From NCBI RefSeq assembly GCF_028368975.1, contig NZ_JAQNDM010000002.1, forward strand, positions 8,488,425-8,552,424: DNA of 64,000 nt, written 5' to 3'. Shown piece by piece: positions 1-9,719 of this stretch (positions are counted from its first letter, which is position 1; every line of letters starts with the position of its first letter). A program made the translations under genes and the position numbers. The stretch comes from Stigmatella ashevillena. GTDB taxonomy: Bacteria > Myxococcota > Myxococcia > Myxococcales > Myxococcaceae. The notes under the pieces were generated by a model, which made no database searches, was not told where the DNA came from, and worked only from the letters and a program-made list of their open reading frames with translations.

Positions 1-74
1 TGTGCCACCTGGATGTGTCAGCATCCGACATCGACGAGGCGCTCTCCCGCTTCCGGCGGACCGTGGAATCGTGA
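1..74 (+). CDS. 3' end of a gene, possibly L-threonine aldolase (partial)
   Basis: The reading frame starting at base 3 is open to a TGA at 72-74 and encodes about 23 residues (HLDVSASDIDEALSRF region). This resembles the C-terminus of PLP-dependent low-specificity L-threonine aldolases, which often end in a similar helix. Only the tail is present, so no active-site residue can be checked. The assignment rests on this short match and on the stop lying just before the next gene. It could be another fold-type I aminotransferase-like enzyme. Confidence 0.35.
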   Translation, partial: CHLDVSASDIDEALSRFRRTVES

Positions 75-106
75 TGCTGGGGGGGCCGTGGTAGGCTGAG
101 CAGGCC

Positions 107-1072
107 TTGTCCCGCCTTGCCGCCATCGCCCTGGTTGCGCTGTCCGCCTGCGCCACGCCGCGCGCGGACAAGGTCAGCTTCGAAGAGGCTTTTGGTTCCC
201 CTTCGGCATCCCCTCCGGCCGAGGAGGCCCTGCCTGCCCCCGTGCGCCGGCCCAAGCGGGTGCTCGCGGCGCCCGGCGTGGAGCTGCCGTCCGCGCGGAA
301 GTCCCTGGAGCTGGAGGCCGCACTGGCCTTCTTCGTCGATCAGGCCCGGGCGTACCGCCGGGTGGTGGAGCGCGGCAGTCCGATGACGTCCTCCCAGGTG
401 CAGAACTGGGAGCAGATCAACGGCGCCCTCGATGCGTTCCTCGAACGTCCCGCGGCCAAGACGTCCTCGTTGGATGTCGTCCGGGCGCGGGTGACGTTGG
501 AGTCGGAGCTGGAAGAGGACGCACGCACCTATGGAGACATTCCTCCGGAGCTCGCCGAGGCGGTGATGAGCCGGGTCTCGCTGCTCGCGGTTCGCATGAC
601 GGAGGTGCGTGGGCTGGTGGTGAAGTCGTCGCGTCAAGCGCCGCGCCTCTCCTGGCCCCTGGAGCCCGTCTCCGTGACGAGTCACTTCGGCGAGCGGGTC
701 CACCCCATCAAGGGGGAAGTCCGGGACCACCTGGGGGTGGATCTCGCGGCGCGGCGGGGACAGGCCATCGCCGCGGCGGCGCCGGGGGTGGTGCTGCGCG
801 CGGGCTGGAATGGCGCCCACGGCTATTCGGTGGAGGTGCAGCACGCCGAGCGCGTCCTCACCCGCTACAGCCACCTGTCCCGCGTCCTCGTAGAGACCGG
901 CGAGATTCTGGAGCGCGGCGACGTGCTGGGGCTCGCGGGGGACACGGGGCTGGCCACCGGGGTGCATCTGCACTTCGAGCTGTGGGAGGACGGCCAGCCG
1001 ATCGATCCGCTCGATGGGATGGGCTCACCCCAGGAAGCCGTGGCCGGAGGGGCCTCCCTGTCACAGCGGTAG
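107..1072 (+). CDS. M23 family metallopeptidase lipoprotein
   Basis: A TTG start gives a 321-residue protein that opens with a lipoprotein signal peptide (hydrophobic run, then LSAC with the lipid-modified Cys near residue 15). The middle is a helical, coiled-coil-like region. The C-terminal third is a peptidase_M23 (LytM) domain with the zinc ligands visible as HxxxD (DHLGVDLAARRG) and HxH (HLHFELW). M23 enzymes cleave peptidoglycan cross-bridges or activate amidases. With the zinc ligands kept, this one is probably an active envelope hydrolase rather than an EnvC-type activator. The lipid anchor places it at the inner or outer membrane facing the periplasm. There is no ATG in a suitable place, so the TTG start is inferred from the signal peptide. 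Confidence 0.85.
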   Translation: MSRLAAIALVALSACATPRADKVSFEEAFGSPSASPPAEEALPAPVRRPKRVLAAPGVELPSARKSLELEAALAFFVDQARAYRRVVERGSPMTSSQVQNWEQINGALDAFLERPAAKTSSLDVVRARVTLESELEEDARTYGDIPPELAEAVMSRVSLLAVRMTEVRGLVVKSSRQAPRLSWPLEPVSVTSHFGERVHPIKGEVRDHLGVDLAARRGQAIAAAAPGVVLRAGWNGAHGYSVEVQHAERVLTRYSHLSRVLVETGEILERGDVLGLAGDTGLATGVHLHFELWEDGQPIDPLDGMGSPQEAVAGGASLSQR

Positions 1073-1109
1073 GAGGGGGGGCTGGGGGTGGCTGCCCTGG
1101 AAGCACGAA

Positions 1110-1135
1110 GGGCGCCGTCCGGCAGGACGACGCCC
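1110..1135 (-). terminator. Hairpin terminator behind the HU gene
   Basis: GGGCG-C-CGTCC, loop GGCA, then GGACG-A-CGCCC forms a 10-bp stem with one mismatch. It lies 24 bp past the HU stop codon and also between convergent genes, so it may work in both directions. On the minus strand it is followed by a modest T-rich stretch (TTCGTGCTT). Confidence 0.55.
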
Positions 1136-1159
1136 CTGAACTGATAGGACCTCTTGGGT

Positions 1160-1429
1160 CTACAGGGAGTTCTTCAGTTCCTTGGCCGGGCGAAAGCCGA
1201 TGGTCTTCGAGGCCTTCAGCTTCATCATCTCGTTGGTCTGCGGGTTGCGAATCTTCCGCGCCTTGCGCGAGCGGACGGACCAGGTCCCGAAGCCGGGGTA
1301 GCTGAAGCGCGCATCCCGCTTCACCGCCTTGCCAATGTTGCTGAAGACGATGTCGAGGATCTCCGCCGCCGACTTCTTCGTCAGCCGCGACTGCGCTGCT
1401 ACCACCTCCACGAGCTCTGCCTTGGTCAT
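1160..1429 (-). CDS. HU/IHF family DNA-binding protein
   Basis: This 89-residue protein has the usual length and fold signature of HU: N-terminal helices (MTKAELVEVVAAQ), the GFGTWSVRSRKARKIRNPQTNE segment of the DNA-binding beta arm, and the C-terminal TIGFRPAKELK. HU dimers bend and compact DNA and help replication, recombination and transcription. A strong ribosome site (GGAGGGG) lies 5 nt before ATG. It is a single-gene unit with its own promoter and terminator. HU and IHF subunits cannot be told apart safely from this sequence alone, although the arm and the lack of IHF-specific features favour HU. Confidence 0.92.
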   Translation of the reverse strand: MTKAELVEVVAAQSRLTKKSAAEILDIVFSNIGKAVKRDARFSYPGFGTWSVRSRKARKIRNPQTNEMMKLKASKTIGFRPAKELKNSL

Positions 1430-1479
1430 TCGCCCCTCCGTCCGGGGTTGTCTGGCGTTGAATCGAAAACCCGTGGCGG

Positions 1480-1508
1480 TGGTAACAAATCGCTCTTTTC
1501 CCTGTCAA
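1480..1508 (-). promoter_or_regulatory. Sigma-70 type promoter for the HU gene
   Basis: Reading the minus strand, a perfect TTGACA (1508-1503) is followed after 17 bp by TTACCA (1485-1480). The -10 box is weak but the spacing is ideal, and the site is about 50 bp before the HU start codon. The rest of the 1430-1737 gap is the divergent leader of the beta-helix lipoprotein. Nothing else in it is recognisable beyond a weak plus-strand TTGACG at about 1552. Confidence 0.45.
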
Positions 1509-1737
1509 TGATGGAGCGTCTCCCAGCCCGGAAAATCGGTCCCCGAGAAATGTTGACGGATGAAACACACGGCATACAGAGGGAATGCGCGTGAAAGACG
1601 TTCCACGCTCTTACTCAGTCCGGTTTGGCAATTGAGAGGGATTGTGATCGATTGGAGAGGAATTCCTTTGTTGTTTCGATCACTTCCGTGGCCGGTCTGA
1701 TCGCACAGGCCCTGTGAGGGATAGAGTGGCCCACCCC

Positions 1738-3228
1738 ATGCGCTCGCGCCTCCTGCCCCTCGCGCTGTTGTGGCTGAGCGCCTGCCGCGCACCCACCTCT
1801 GCCCCGCCCGCGCAGGCCCTCCCGGCCCCGGTGCAGGGCGTGTGGGTGAATAGCGCACAAACCACGCCAGGAGATGGCTCTCGGGAGCGGCCTTTCCGGA
1901 CGCTCGCCGAGGCGCTGGCCGTTCGGCCCTTGCCTACCGTGTACGTTGCGTCCGGCGTGTACGCGGGGCCTGTCCGGTTGCCCCCCGGGGGACACCTCGT
2001 GGGGGAGGGCCCGGGCACCGTGCTGAGGGGGGAGGGGCAGGCCCCCGTGGTCCGCGCTGAGGGGGGCGGGACGTTGGTGCGGATGACGCTCCAGGGGGGC
2101 GCCTGGGGCGTGGAGACCTGGGGCGCGCTGCGGTTGGAGGCGGTGGCGTTCCGCGGGCAGCAGGAGGGCGCGGTGGGGGTGAGGGCAGGCCGGCTCGTGG
2201 TGCAGGGGGCGCGGTTCGAGACCCACCTCCAGGAGGCGGTGGGGATTGCCGTGGAAGGAGCGTCCGCGGCGGAGGTTCGGGGGAGCACCTTCACCGGTTC
2301 CTGGCGCCGGGGCGTGCATGTCCGGGGTGGCGGAGAGGTGCTCCTGGAAGACGTCCGTTTCTCCGGGGCGGAAATGGGGCTGGACCAGGAAGGGGGCCGG
2401 AGCAGGCTGCTCCGGGTGACGGTGGAGGGAGGCCGAGGGCCCGGCTTGCTGGTGCGGGGGGGGGCGATCGACATCGAGGCGGGGAAGGTCTCTGGCCACG
2501 AGTACGGGCTCGCCGCCCAGGGCGCCTCGCTCGAGGTGCGTGACTTCACCTCGGTGCGCGCGCAGCGGGCGGGAATGGGGCTGACCCGGACCACCGGGCG
2601 CCTGCGGGACATCCAGGTGCGCGAGAGCGGGAGCTTCGGGGCGCTGCAACTCGTGGACTCGGATCTGGAGCTTCGGGGCTTCCGGATAGAAGACGTGGAC
2701 GCCTATGGCGTGGTGGCCACCCGGGGGCATCTGCGTGCCTCGAAGGGAAGCATTGCCCGGGTACGGTCCTCCGACGGCTTCACGGGAGAGGGGCTGCACC
2801 TGCGGGGCGCGAAGGCGCAGGTGGAGGGGCTGGAGGTGCGTGACGCGAAAGGGGCCGGGGTGCTGGCGGCGCAAGGCGCTGAGGTGGAAGTGCGTGACGC
2901 GCGCTTCAGCGGGTGCAAACAGGCTGGGCTTCTGGTGGAGAGCCTGTCGGCGCTTCAAGCCACGGGAATCGAGATTCAGGAGACGGAAGGGCCCGCCCTG
3001 GCGGTCCTGCGAGACGGAAAGCTCCAGGCCGAGGCGCTCACCGCGAGCGGGTTGGCCGAGGGGCTCGTGTGGGCCGAGTGTGGAGGGGCCACCCGGGTGC
3101 GGTTGGGGCTCGTGCGGTCAACGGATCTCCGGGGCCTCGAAGCCCCGTGCGTGGAGCGTGTTTCCACGCCTTCTGTTTCGGGCCCGGCGCCAGGAGCGGG
3201 AGCGGCGCCCCGCGTCCTGCCGCGGTGA
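1738..3228 (+). CDS. Parallel beta-helix lipoprotein with DUF1565-like domain
   Basis: The chosen ATG gives 496 residues beginning with a lipoprotein signal (RLLPLALLWLSAC). A GTG 24 bp upstream would only add eight charged residues before it. After a short Pro/Ala linker comes a DUF1565-like start (GVWVNSAQTTPGDGSRERPF then RTLAEAL) that is typical of right-handed beta-helix proteins. The rest is many ~22-residue repeats of the G-x-hydrophobic-x-V-x-D/E type. Such proteins sit on the cell surface and may bind or process polysaccharide. No catalytic residues typical of pectate lyases could be identified, so an enzymatic role is not claimed. Confidence 0.75.
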   Translation: MRSRLLPLALLWLSACRAPTSAPPAQALPAPVQGVWVNSAQTTPGDGSRERPFRTLAEALAVRPLPTVYVASGVYAGPVRLPPGGHLVGEGPGTVLRGEGQAPVVRAEGGGTLVRMTLQGGAWGVETWGALRLEAVAFRGQQEGAVGVRAGRLVVQGARFETHLQEAVGIAVEGASAAEVRGSTFTGSWRRGVHVRGGGEVLLEDVRFSGAEMGLDQEGGRSRLLRVTVEGGRGPGLLVRGGAIDIEAGKVSGHEYGLAAQGASLEVRDFTSVRAQRAGMGLTRTTGRLRDIQVRESGSFGALQLVDSDLELRGFRIEDVDAYGVVATRGHLRASKGSIARVRSSDGFTGEGLHLRGAKAQVEGLEVRDAKGAGVLAAQGAEVEVRDARFSGCKQAGLLVESLSALQATGIEIQETEGPALAVLRDGKLQAEALTASGLAEGLVWAECGGATRVRLGLVRSTDLRGLEAPCVERVSTPSVSGPAPGAGAAPRVLPR

Positions 3229-3245
3229 GCCCTGGCCGAAAGGCC

Positions 3246-4382
3246 TCAAGCGGGAAGGGTGGGGGGCTCAGCGGCTTGATCGACAGGGTCGGGCAGGGGG
3301 GTGGCGTGCGCCTGGAGCCACGCGCCCATGAGGGGGTAGACCTCGAGCGGGGCCCCCGTCCCGAAGATGAGGTCGCCGTGCCCGTAGTCCATCTTGTCTC
3401 CCCGGTCGCGGCCGAACACATAGAGCGTTCGGTCGGAGCAGGTGAGCAGTTCGTACTGCTTGCGGACGTTCTCCGGGGTGGCGAGCCGGTCGCTGCTGCC
3501 GCCCATCACCAGCATGGGCTGGGTGAGATGGGACAGGCCCGCGCGCCAGTCCACGGTGCGATCGTAGGAGCGGAATGCGTCGTGTTCGATCCAGTCCCGG
3601 AACTGGAGGAGCACCTTGCGGCTCATCGACGACATCATGTTGGCGTAGACCTGCCGCTGAATGGCGGGCGGCATGTGCTGGGGGTTCACGAGCAGCTCGG
3701 ACAAGGGCAGGGTGACGTATCCCAGGAAGGGGGCCAGGGTGGCGCTCATCCACTCTTGCCGGAACCGGGCGGGCCAGGCCGCGCGAACCCCGATGCCCAC
3801 CAGGGCGCGCAGCAGGGGGCCGGACTTGAGGAAGACGGGCGCCCCCAGGGCCAGAAGGCCCGCGAGCTTCGGTCCGTGAGCCCCTTGGGCCACGCCATAG
3901 CCCACCAGGGCGCCCAGCGAGTGGCCCAGCCAGAAGGCCCGCTTCGCGCCCGTCTCTGACAGGGCGAACTCCAGCACCGCCGGGCCATCCTGGTGGATGT
4001 GGTCATCCACCGTGAAGTCCGTGTACCGCCGTCCCAGGGCAGGGTTGCGGGACTGGCCCGTGCCCCGCCACTCCACACTGAAGCAGTCGAAGCCCGCCTC
4101 GGCCAGGTAGTGGGCCACCGAGTAGGGTGGGGCGAAGTCGAAGGTGAATCGGTTCGCCGACAGTCCGTGGCACAGCAGGACGGGTTCCTCGAAGCGCCGC
4201 ACGGGGGCCCGGCGGACGTGGACGGCAATCTCCCAGCCGTCTGCGCACCGGACCCGCTGCAATTGTGGTGGGACTGTACGGGGACGGTACAACCGTCGTA
4301 CGCCCAGCACCCAGAGGATGTTTCCCAGGATGAGAAGGAGGACGATGAGTGTCCCCCAAAGCGCCCAGACTTCCGGATGCAT
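3246..4382 (-). CDS. Membrane-anchored alpha/beta hydrolase
   Basis: A 378-residue protein with one N-terminal transmembrane helix (about residues 7-27) and an alpha/beta-hydrolase domain. The oxyanion region is CHGLSANR near residue 71. The nucleophile elbow GHSLG sits at 153-157 (Ser155), the acid is in MGGSSDR near 300, and the His is in YGHGD near 335. It resembles lysosomal lipase/esterase-like (AB-hydrolase lipase) proteins, so the substrate is probably a lipid or ester. ATG at 4382 is preferred over an upstream TTG because GGAGGG lies 8 nt before it. It is transcribed divergently from pssA. Confidence 0.8.
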   Translation of the reverse strand: MHPEVWALWGTLIVLLLILGNILWVLGVRRLYRPRTVPPQLQRVRCADGWEIAVHVRRAPVRRFEEPVLLCHGLSANRFTFDFAPPYSVAHYLAEAGFDCFSVEWRGTGQSRNPALGRRYTDFTVDDHIHQDGPAVLEFALSETGAKRAFWLGHSLGALVGYGVAQGAHGPKLAGLLALGAPVFLKSGPLLRALVGIGVRAAWPARFRQEWMSATLAPFLGYVTLPLSELLVNPQHMPPAIQRQVYANMMSSMSRKVLLQFRDWIEHDAFRSYDRTVDWRAGLSHLTQPMLVMGGSSDRLATPENVRKQYELLTCSDRTLYVFGRDRGDKMDYGHGDLIFGTGAPLEVYPLMGAWLQAHATPLPDPVDQAAEPPTLPA

Positions 4383-4464
4383 CCAGTCCCTCCGTCGGAG
4401 CAATAAAATCTTGCTATGGTTCGTTCATCCCGCCGTGAACGGGCATCAGAAAAGCGAGGACACG

Positions 4465-5316
4465 ATGAAGTTGCGAAAGCTGATGTTCGTTCTGCCGAAC
4501 CTCTTCACCGTTACCTCCATCTTCTGTGGCTTCTACGCCATCACCCTGTGCGCCGGAGAGGCCACGCCCGTCCACCTCTATCAAGCCGCATTGGCGATCC
4601 TCTTCGCCATGTTCTTCGACGGGTGTGATGGCCGTGTTGCCCGGCTGACGAAGACGCAGAGCGACTTTGGCGTGCAGCTCGACAGCTTGGCGGACGTGGT
4701 GTCCTTCGGCGCAGCGCCTGCCCTGCTGGTGTACAAGTGGGCGCTGGCCCCCTTGGGCTTCCTGGGCCTGTTCATCTCCTTCACTTTCGCCGCCTGCGGC
4801 GCGCTGCGGCTGGCGCGCTTCAACGTGATCGCCGCGCGCAATCCCCACGGGGGCGGGGGCAACTTCTTCGTGGGCCTGCCCATTCCGTTGGCCGCCGGAG
4901 GGCTCGTGTCGCTGATCATCGCGCACCATGTGGTCCGCGGGGGCGAGGTGAGCCCTTCGGTGCAGGGGCCGGTCGCGGCGGCGGTGATGGCGCTGGCCTT
5001 GTTGATGGTCTCCACGGTGCGTTACCGCACCTTCAAGGACCTGCGCCTCTCCAAGAAGTCGGCGCTCGTCCTGATGCTCATGGCGGTGGCGGGCTCGGTC
5101 ATCGCTACCCGCGCCCATCCTGCCTATGTGCTGGTGGCCTTCTCCTCCGCCTACCTGATGATGGGCCTCATCGAGTCCGCCTTCCTGGTGCGCCGCCGGT
5201 TCACCGCGCGCAAGGTGCGCGCGGGGGCCGCGGGGGCTGCCGCCGTCGTCCTCGACGAGGAGGACGAGGAGGACGAAGAGGACGCCAGCCCCGAGAACCG
5301 GCCGAACTTCCTGTAG
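4465..5316 (+). CDS. pssA: CDP-diacylglycerol-serine O-phosphatidyltransferase
   Basis: This 283-residue membrane protein has the CDP-alcohol phosphatidyltransferase signature D-x2-D-G-x2-A-R-x8-G-x3-D-x3-D, seen as DGCDGRVAR...GVQLDSLAD near residues 52-78. It joins CDP-diacylglycerol and serine to make phosphatidylserine, the precursor of phosphatidylethanolamine. About eight hydrophobic segments follow. The last ~20 residues form an odd acidic tail (EEDEEDEED), probably cytoplasmic. The first hydrophobic helix (VLPNLFTVTSIFCGFYAI) is typical of the Bacillus-type PssA group, which supports the specific call. Confidence 0.9.
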   Translation: MKLRKLMFVLPNLFTVTSIFCGFYAITLCAGEATPVHLYQAALAILFAMFFDGCDGRVARLTKTQSDFGVQLDSLADVVSFGAAPALLVYKWALAPLGFLGLFISFTFAACGALRLARFNVIAARNPHGGGGNFFVGLPIPLAAGGLVSLIIAHHVVRGGEVSPSVQGPVAAAVMALALLMVSTVRYRTFKDLRLSKKSALVLMLMAVAGSVIATRAHPAYVLVAFSSAYLMMGLIESAFLVRRRFTARKVRAGAAGAAAVVLDEEDEEDEEDASPENRPNFL

Positions 5317-5372
5317 CCCGGGCGCGCGAGGTGGATGCGGGGGGCGGTTCGTGCCGCTAGGATGCTCCGCCC

Positions 5373-6638
5373 ATGCGCGTCGAGCTGCTGTGTACCGGGG
5401 ATGAACTCGTCACCGGGCTGATCACCGACACCAACAGCCCCTGGTTCGAGGCCCGGCTCTTCGAGCTGGGGGTGAAGGTGGAGCGGGTGCAACTCGTGGG
5501 GGACGTCCGCCCGGACATCACCCACGCCCTCCTGGAAACCGCCCAGCGCGCGGATGTGGTGCTCGTCTCCGGAGGCCTGGGGCCCACGGCGGACGACTTC
5601 ACCCTTGAGTGCGCAGCCGCGGCCCTGGGAGTCCCGTTGGTGGAGGATGCCCGGGTGGTGGAGTGGCTCCGGGAGCGCTACCGGAACCGGAGCGTGACAC
5701 TCACGCCCAGCGCCTTGCGCATGGCGCGGGTTCCCCAGGGGGCCGAGGTGGTCCGCAACCCCGCGGGCTCCGCGCCCATGGTCATCCTCCGGTTGGGGCG
5801 GTGCCGGCTCTTCTTCGTGCCAGGGGTGCCGCGCGAGTACCGGGCGCTGGCGGAGGGGGAGGTGTTGCCCCGTCTCCGGACCCTCCTGGAGGCCGAGCCC
5901 GGGCGCGTGTACCGCGCCTTCCGGTTGCTGCGCACGGTGGGGGTTCCCGAGTCTCAGCTCGACGCCCGGGTGGCCCCGCTGCATGCGCTGCACCCCCAGG
6001 TGGTGTTCGGCTTTCGCACCCATGCGCCGGAAAACCACGTCAAGCTGATGGCGTCTGCGTCCTCGCAGGCCGAGGCCGACGCGGCGCTCGCCGCGGCCGA
6101 GGCCGCTTGCCGCGAACTGCTGGGCACCTCCCTGTTTGGCGTGGACGGTGAGGAGTACCCGCAGGTCCTCGCCCGGCTGTTGACGGAGGCGGGCGCGACG
6201 CTGGCCACGGCGGAGAGCTGTTCAGGGGGGCTCATCGCCCAGCAGCTCACCGAGGTCCCTGGCGCCAGCGCCTTCTTCATCGGCGGCGTGGTGTCCTATT
6301 CAGAGAAGATGAAGCGGGAATGGGTGGCCGTGCCCTCCGAGGTGCTGGCGCGCCACACCGCCGTGTCGCGGCAGACGGCGGAAGCCATGGCGGAAGGGGT
6401 GCGTGCCTCCTGCGGCACCACGTATGGCCTCTCGGTGACAGGCTATGCGGGCCCCACGGGGGGCACCGCCGAGGATCCGGTGGGCACCGTCTACTGCGCG
6501 CTCGCCCGGCAAGGGCACCCCACGCGGTGCGAGCGCTACGTCCTCTCGGGAGACCGGGAGCGGGTGCGCCTCTTCGCGGCCTCCTCGGCCCTGGAGTTGC
6601 TGCGCCAGTCCCTGCTGACAGAAGGCGCCGCCTCATGA
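5373..6638 (+). CDS. cinA: CinA: nicotinamide-nucleotide amidase / competence-damage-inducible protein
   Basis: At 421 residues it has the full two-domain CinA layout. The N-terminal molybdopterin-binding-like (COG1058) domain contains TGDELVTG and VSGGLGPTADDF (about residues 65-77). The C-terminal amidase domain has ATAESCSGGLIAQQLT and SVTGYAGPTGG. The C-terminal domain deamidates nicotinamide mononucleotide in pyridine nucleotide recycling, and the N-terminal domain acts on ADP-ribose in related proteins. In several bacteria cinA is co-transcribed with recA. Here recA is 2 kb away on the other strand. The next gene overlaps the stop codon (ATGA), so the two are translationally coupled. 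Confidence 0.93.
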   Translation: MRVELLCTGDELVTGLITDTNSPWFEARLFELGVKVERVQLVGDVRPDITHALLETAQRADVVLVSGGLGPTADDFTLECAAAALGVPLVEDARVVEWLRERYRNRSVTLTPSALRMARVPQGAEVVRNPAGSAPMVILRLGRCRLFFVPGVPREYRALAEGEVLPRLRTLLEAEPGRVYRAFRLLRTVGVPESQLDARVAPLHALHPQVVFGFRTHAPENHVKLMASASSQAEADAALAAAEAACRELLGTSLFGVDGEEYPQVLARLLTEAGATLATAESCSGGLIAQQLTEVPGASAFFIGGVVSYSEKMKREWVAVPSEVLARHTAVSRQTAEAMAEGVRASCGTTYGLSVTGYAGPTGGTAEDPVGTVYCALARQGHPTRCERYVLSGDRERVRLFAASSALELLRQSLLTEGAAS

Positions 6639-7945
6639 AGGCCGTGGGACTGAGGCTCTGGCTCTCGGCATACAAGGTCGAGGCCGTGCTCTTCCTGGTG
6701 GGGTTCGGGGTGCTGGCGAGCTTCAGTTCACAGCGCTTCTTGCGCCAGAGCGCGGCGCCACACTTCGTCTACCAGGCCCAGTCCTGGCTGGAGGGAAGGT
6801 TGGACGTGGATCCGCAGGTGCTGCCCAACTTGGAGGACTGGGCGTGCGTGCGCGTGAAGGAGGGCAAGAAGGTCCGGTGTGAGGGGAAGCTGTTGCCGGG
6901 AGACCGCTGGTACGTGAGCTTCCCGTCGTTTCCAGCGGTGGTGATGCTCCCGTTCGTGGCACTGCACGGCTACCAGTTCAACGACACCTCATTTGGCGTC
7001 ATCACCGGGGCGCTGGCCCTGGTGTGCTTCTACGCCCTGCTGCGCTTCCTGTCCCGGCGGGGAGAGTCCACGCGGAGCCAGACGGAGAACATCGCGCTGG
7101 CGCTCCTCCTCGCTTTCGGCACGCTGTTTTTCTACTGCGCGATCCGGGGCGAGGTGTGGTTCAGCGCGGAGGTGATGGGGGTGGCGTTCACCTGCCTCTA
7201 CGTGCGCAACGCGGTGGGGGCAAACCGCCCGGTATGGGCGGGCCTCTTCTTCTCCATGGCCACGCTGACGCGGACGCCGCTGCTCTTCGCGGGTCTCTTC
7301 TTCGTCCTGGAGGCACTGTGTCCTGGGCCCGACCGGCGCGAGCAACTCCAGGCCCTCTCCAGGAACTGGAAGCCTGCGGCCCGGAAGCTGGGCCTCTTCG
7401 CGTTGGGCGCCGCGCCACTTGCCAGCCTCGCGGCGGCCTACAACGTCTATCGCTTCGGCCGGCTGGGAGAGTTCGGCCACGCGTTTCTCTACAACAACCG
7501 CGTCAACGTGGACATTGACCGGCATGGGCTGTTCAACCTCGCCTACCTGGGGCGCAACTTGGAGGCTGCCTTCCTCAAGCTGCCCCAGGTGTCGTGGAAC
7601 CCGCTGCGGCTGGGGTATGACCCGCATGGATTGACGCTGCTGCTGACGCTGCCGCTGCTCGTCTTCCTGCTCATCCCGAAGACGCGCCCGCGGCTGCATC
7701 TGAACCTGTGGCTCACCGTGGCGGTGTGCGCGCTGCCCGGGCTCTTCTACCAGAACACCGGCTACATGCAGTTCGGCTTCCGGTTCAGCTTGGACTACAC
7801 GCCCTACCTGCTGCTGCTGTTCGCCGTGGGGGGATGGTCTCTTCGCCACCGGGGCGTGCTGGCGGCGGTGGCGCTCGGCGTCCTGGTGAACTTCTGGGGG
7901 GCTGTGGCCTTCCGGGGCTACACGGAACTTGTCCGGAACTGGTAG
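6635..7945 (+). CDS. Polytopic membrane protein, GT-C glycosyltransferase-like
   Basis: A 436-residue protein whose ATG overlaps the cinA stop codon by 4 bp. It has roughly ten hydrophobic segments and a periplasmic first loop between the first two of them. There is an acidic/Arg-containing motif (YLGRNLEAAF), and the end is strongly hydrophobic. The layout (first TM, long outer loop, then many TMs) is that of GT-C fold glycosyltransferases or dolichyl-phosphate-mannose-type transferases. No diagnostic DxD in the first loop could be confirmed, so the substrate is unknown. Confidence 0.55.
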   Translation: MKAVGLRLWLSAYKVEAVLFLVGFGVLASFSSQRFLRQSAAPHFVYQAQSWLEGRLDVDPQVLPNLEDWACVRVKEGKKVRCEGKLLPGDRWYVSFPSFPAVVMLPFVALHGYQFNDTSFGVITGALALVCFYALLRFLSRRGESTRSQTENIALALLLAFGTLFFYCAIRGEVWFSAEVMGVAFTCLYVRNAVGANRPVWAGLFFSMATLTRTPLLFAGLFFVLEALCPGPDRREQLQALSRNWKPAARKLGLFALGAAPLASLAAAYNVYRFGRLGEFGHAFLYNNRVNVDIDRHGLFNLAYLGRNLEAAFLKLPQVSWNPLRLGYDPHGLTLLLTLPLLVFLLIPKTRPRLHLNLWLTVAVCALPGLFYQNTGYMQFGFRFSLDYTPYLLLLFAVGGWSLRHRGVLAAVALGVLVNFWGAVAFRGYTELVRNW

Positions 7946-7999
7946 CCGGTGGCCAGTGGGCTTGCGTCCGCCCGCGCCCCCGCGCACATAAGGAGTGTC

Positions 8000-8499
8000 A
8001 TGCAACCCCCCTCCGGTCAGCCCCCTCCCGGCCAGCGCTGGCACACGCGCGAGGACAGCGGTATCCGCCTGGATGCCGCCTTGCGCTGGTGGCACGACGA
8101 CATTCCCGTCGAGCACCCGAAGATCATCGAACTCTTCAACAGCTCGCTCGTGCTCGACGAAGAGGGGCGCTACCAGCTGCGCATCGGCAAGGACTGGTGC
8201 TACGTCCAGGTCGAGGAGGCCGCCTACGAGGTGCGCACGGTGGACGTGACGGAAGACGAACGTGTGTCCGTCCGGCTGAGCGATCGCACCGCCGAGGCTT
8301 TGGATCCCGCCACGCTGGCGCTGGGGGCGGACGGCGTCTTCCGGTGCCGGGTCAAGGGCGCGAGGGCCCAAGCCCGCTTTTCCCGCGACGCCCAGCACCA
8401 ACTGGGCGAGCTGCTGGAGGAGGGGGAGGAGGGCCGCCTCTACCTCCGCGCGGGCCAACGCCGGACGGCGCTGACCGTGTCGCTGGGCGCCTCGTCCGT

Positions 8500-8503
<4 letters not shown>
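8000..8503 (+). CDS. DUF1285 family protein
   Basis: This 167-residue protein contains the DUF1285 pattern: [14 protein letters not shown], then [12 protein letters not shown], then a beta-rich C-terminal half. The family has a PH-like double fold and no proven function. AAGGAG about 5 nt before ATG fixes the start, and the in-frame upstream extension has no ribosome site. It ends convergently with recA and the two stop codons overlap by 4 bp. Confidence 0.75.
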
Positions 8504-9531
<1,028 letters not shown>

Positions 9532-9719
9532 GGTTGCTCCAACGCCGCCCTTCACGGGGACTGGTTGCTGCGCCCGGGCCACGCCCATGCCCAGGGGCGC
9601 ATCGTGCCTGCCCAGGAGCAATGGCCGTGCCGCGCGGCTTCCGCTCGAAAGCGCGTGAGGGGAGGAGTCCAGAAACGAGCCGTTCGTCCTGTTCCGTGGA
9701 TGGAGACGGACGGGAGCGC

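Noticed and set aside
858-1568. Long minus-strand frame across the M23 and HU genes
   Set aside because: Its codon pattern is the shadow of the real genes and its product has no recognisable domain.
9532-9719. LexA/SOS box in the recA leader
   Set aside because: A GAAC...CGAAC pattern is present but does not match a known delta-proteobacterial SOS consensus well enough.
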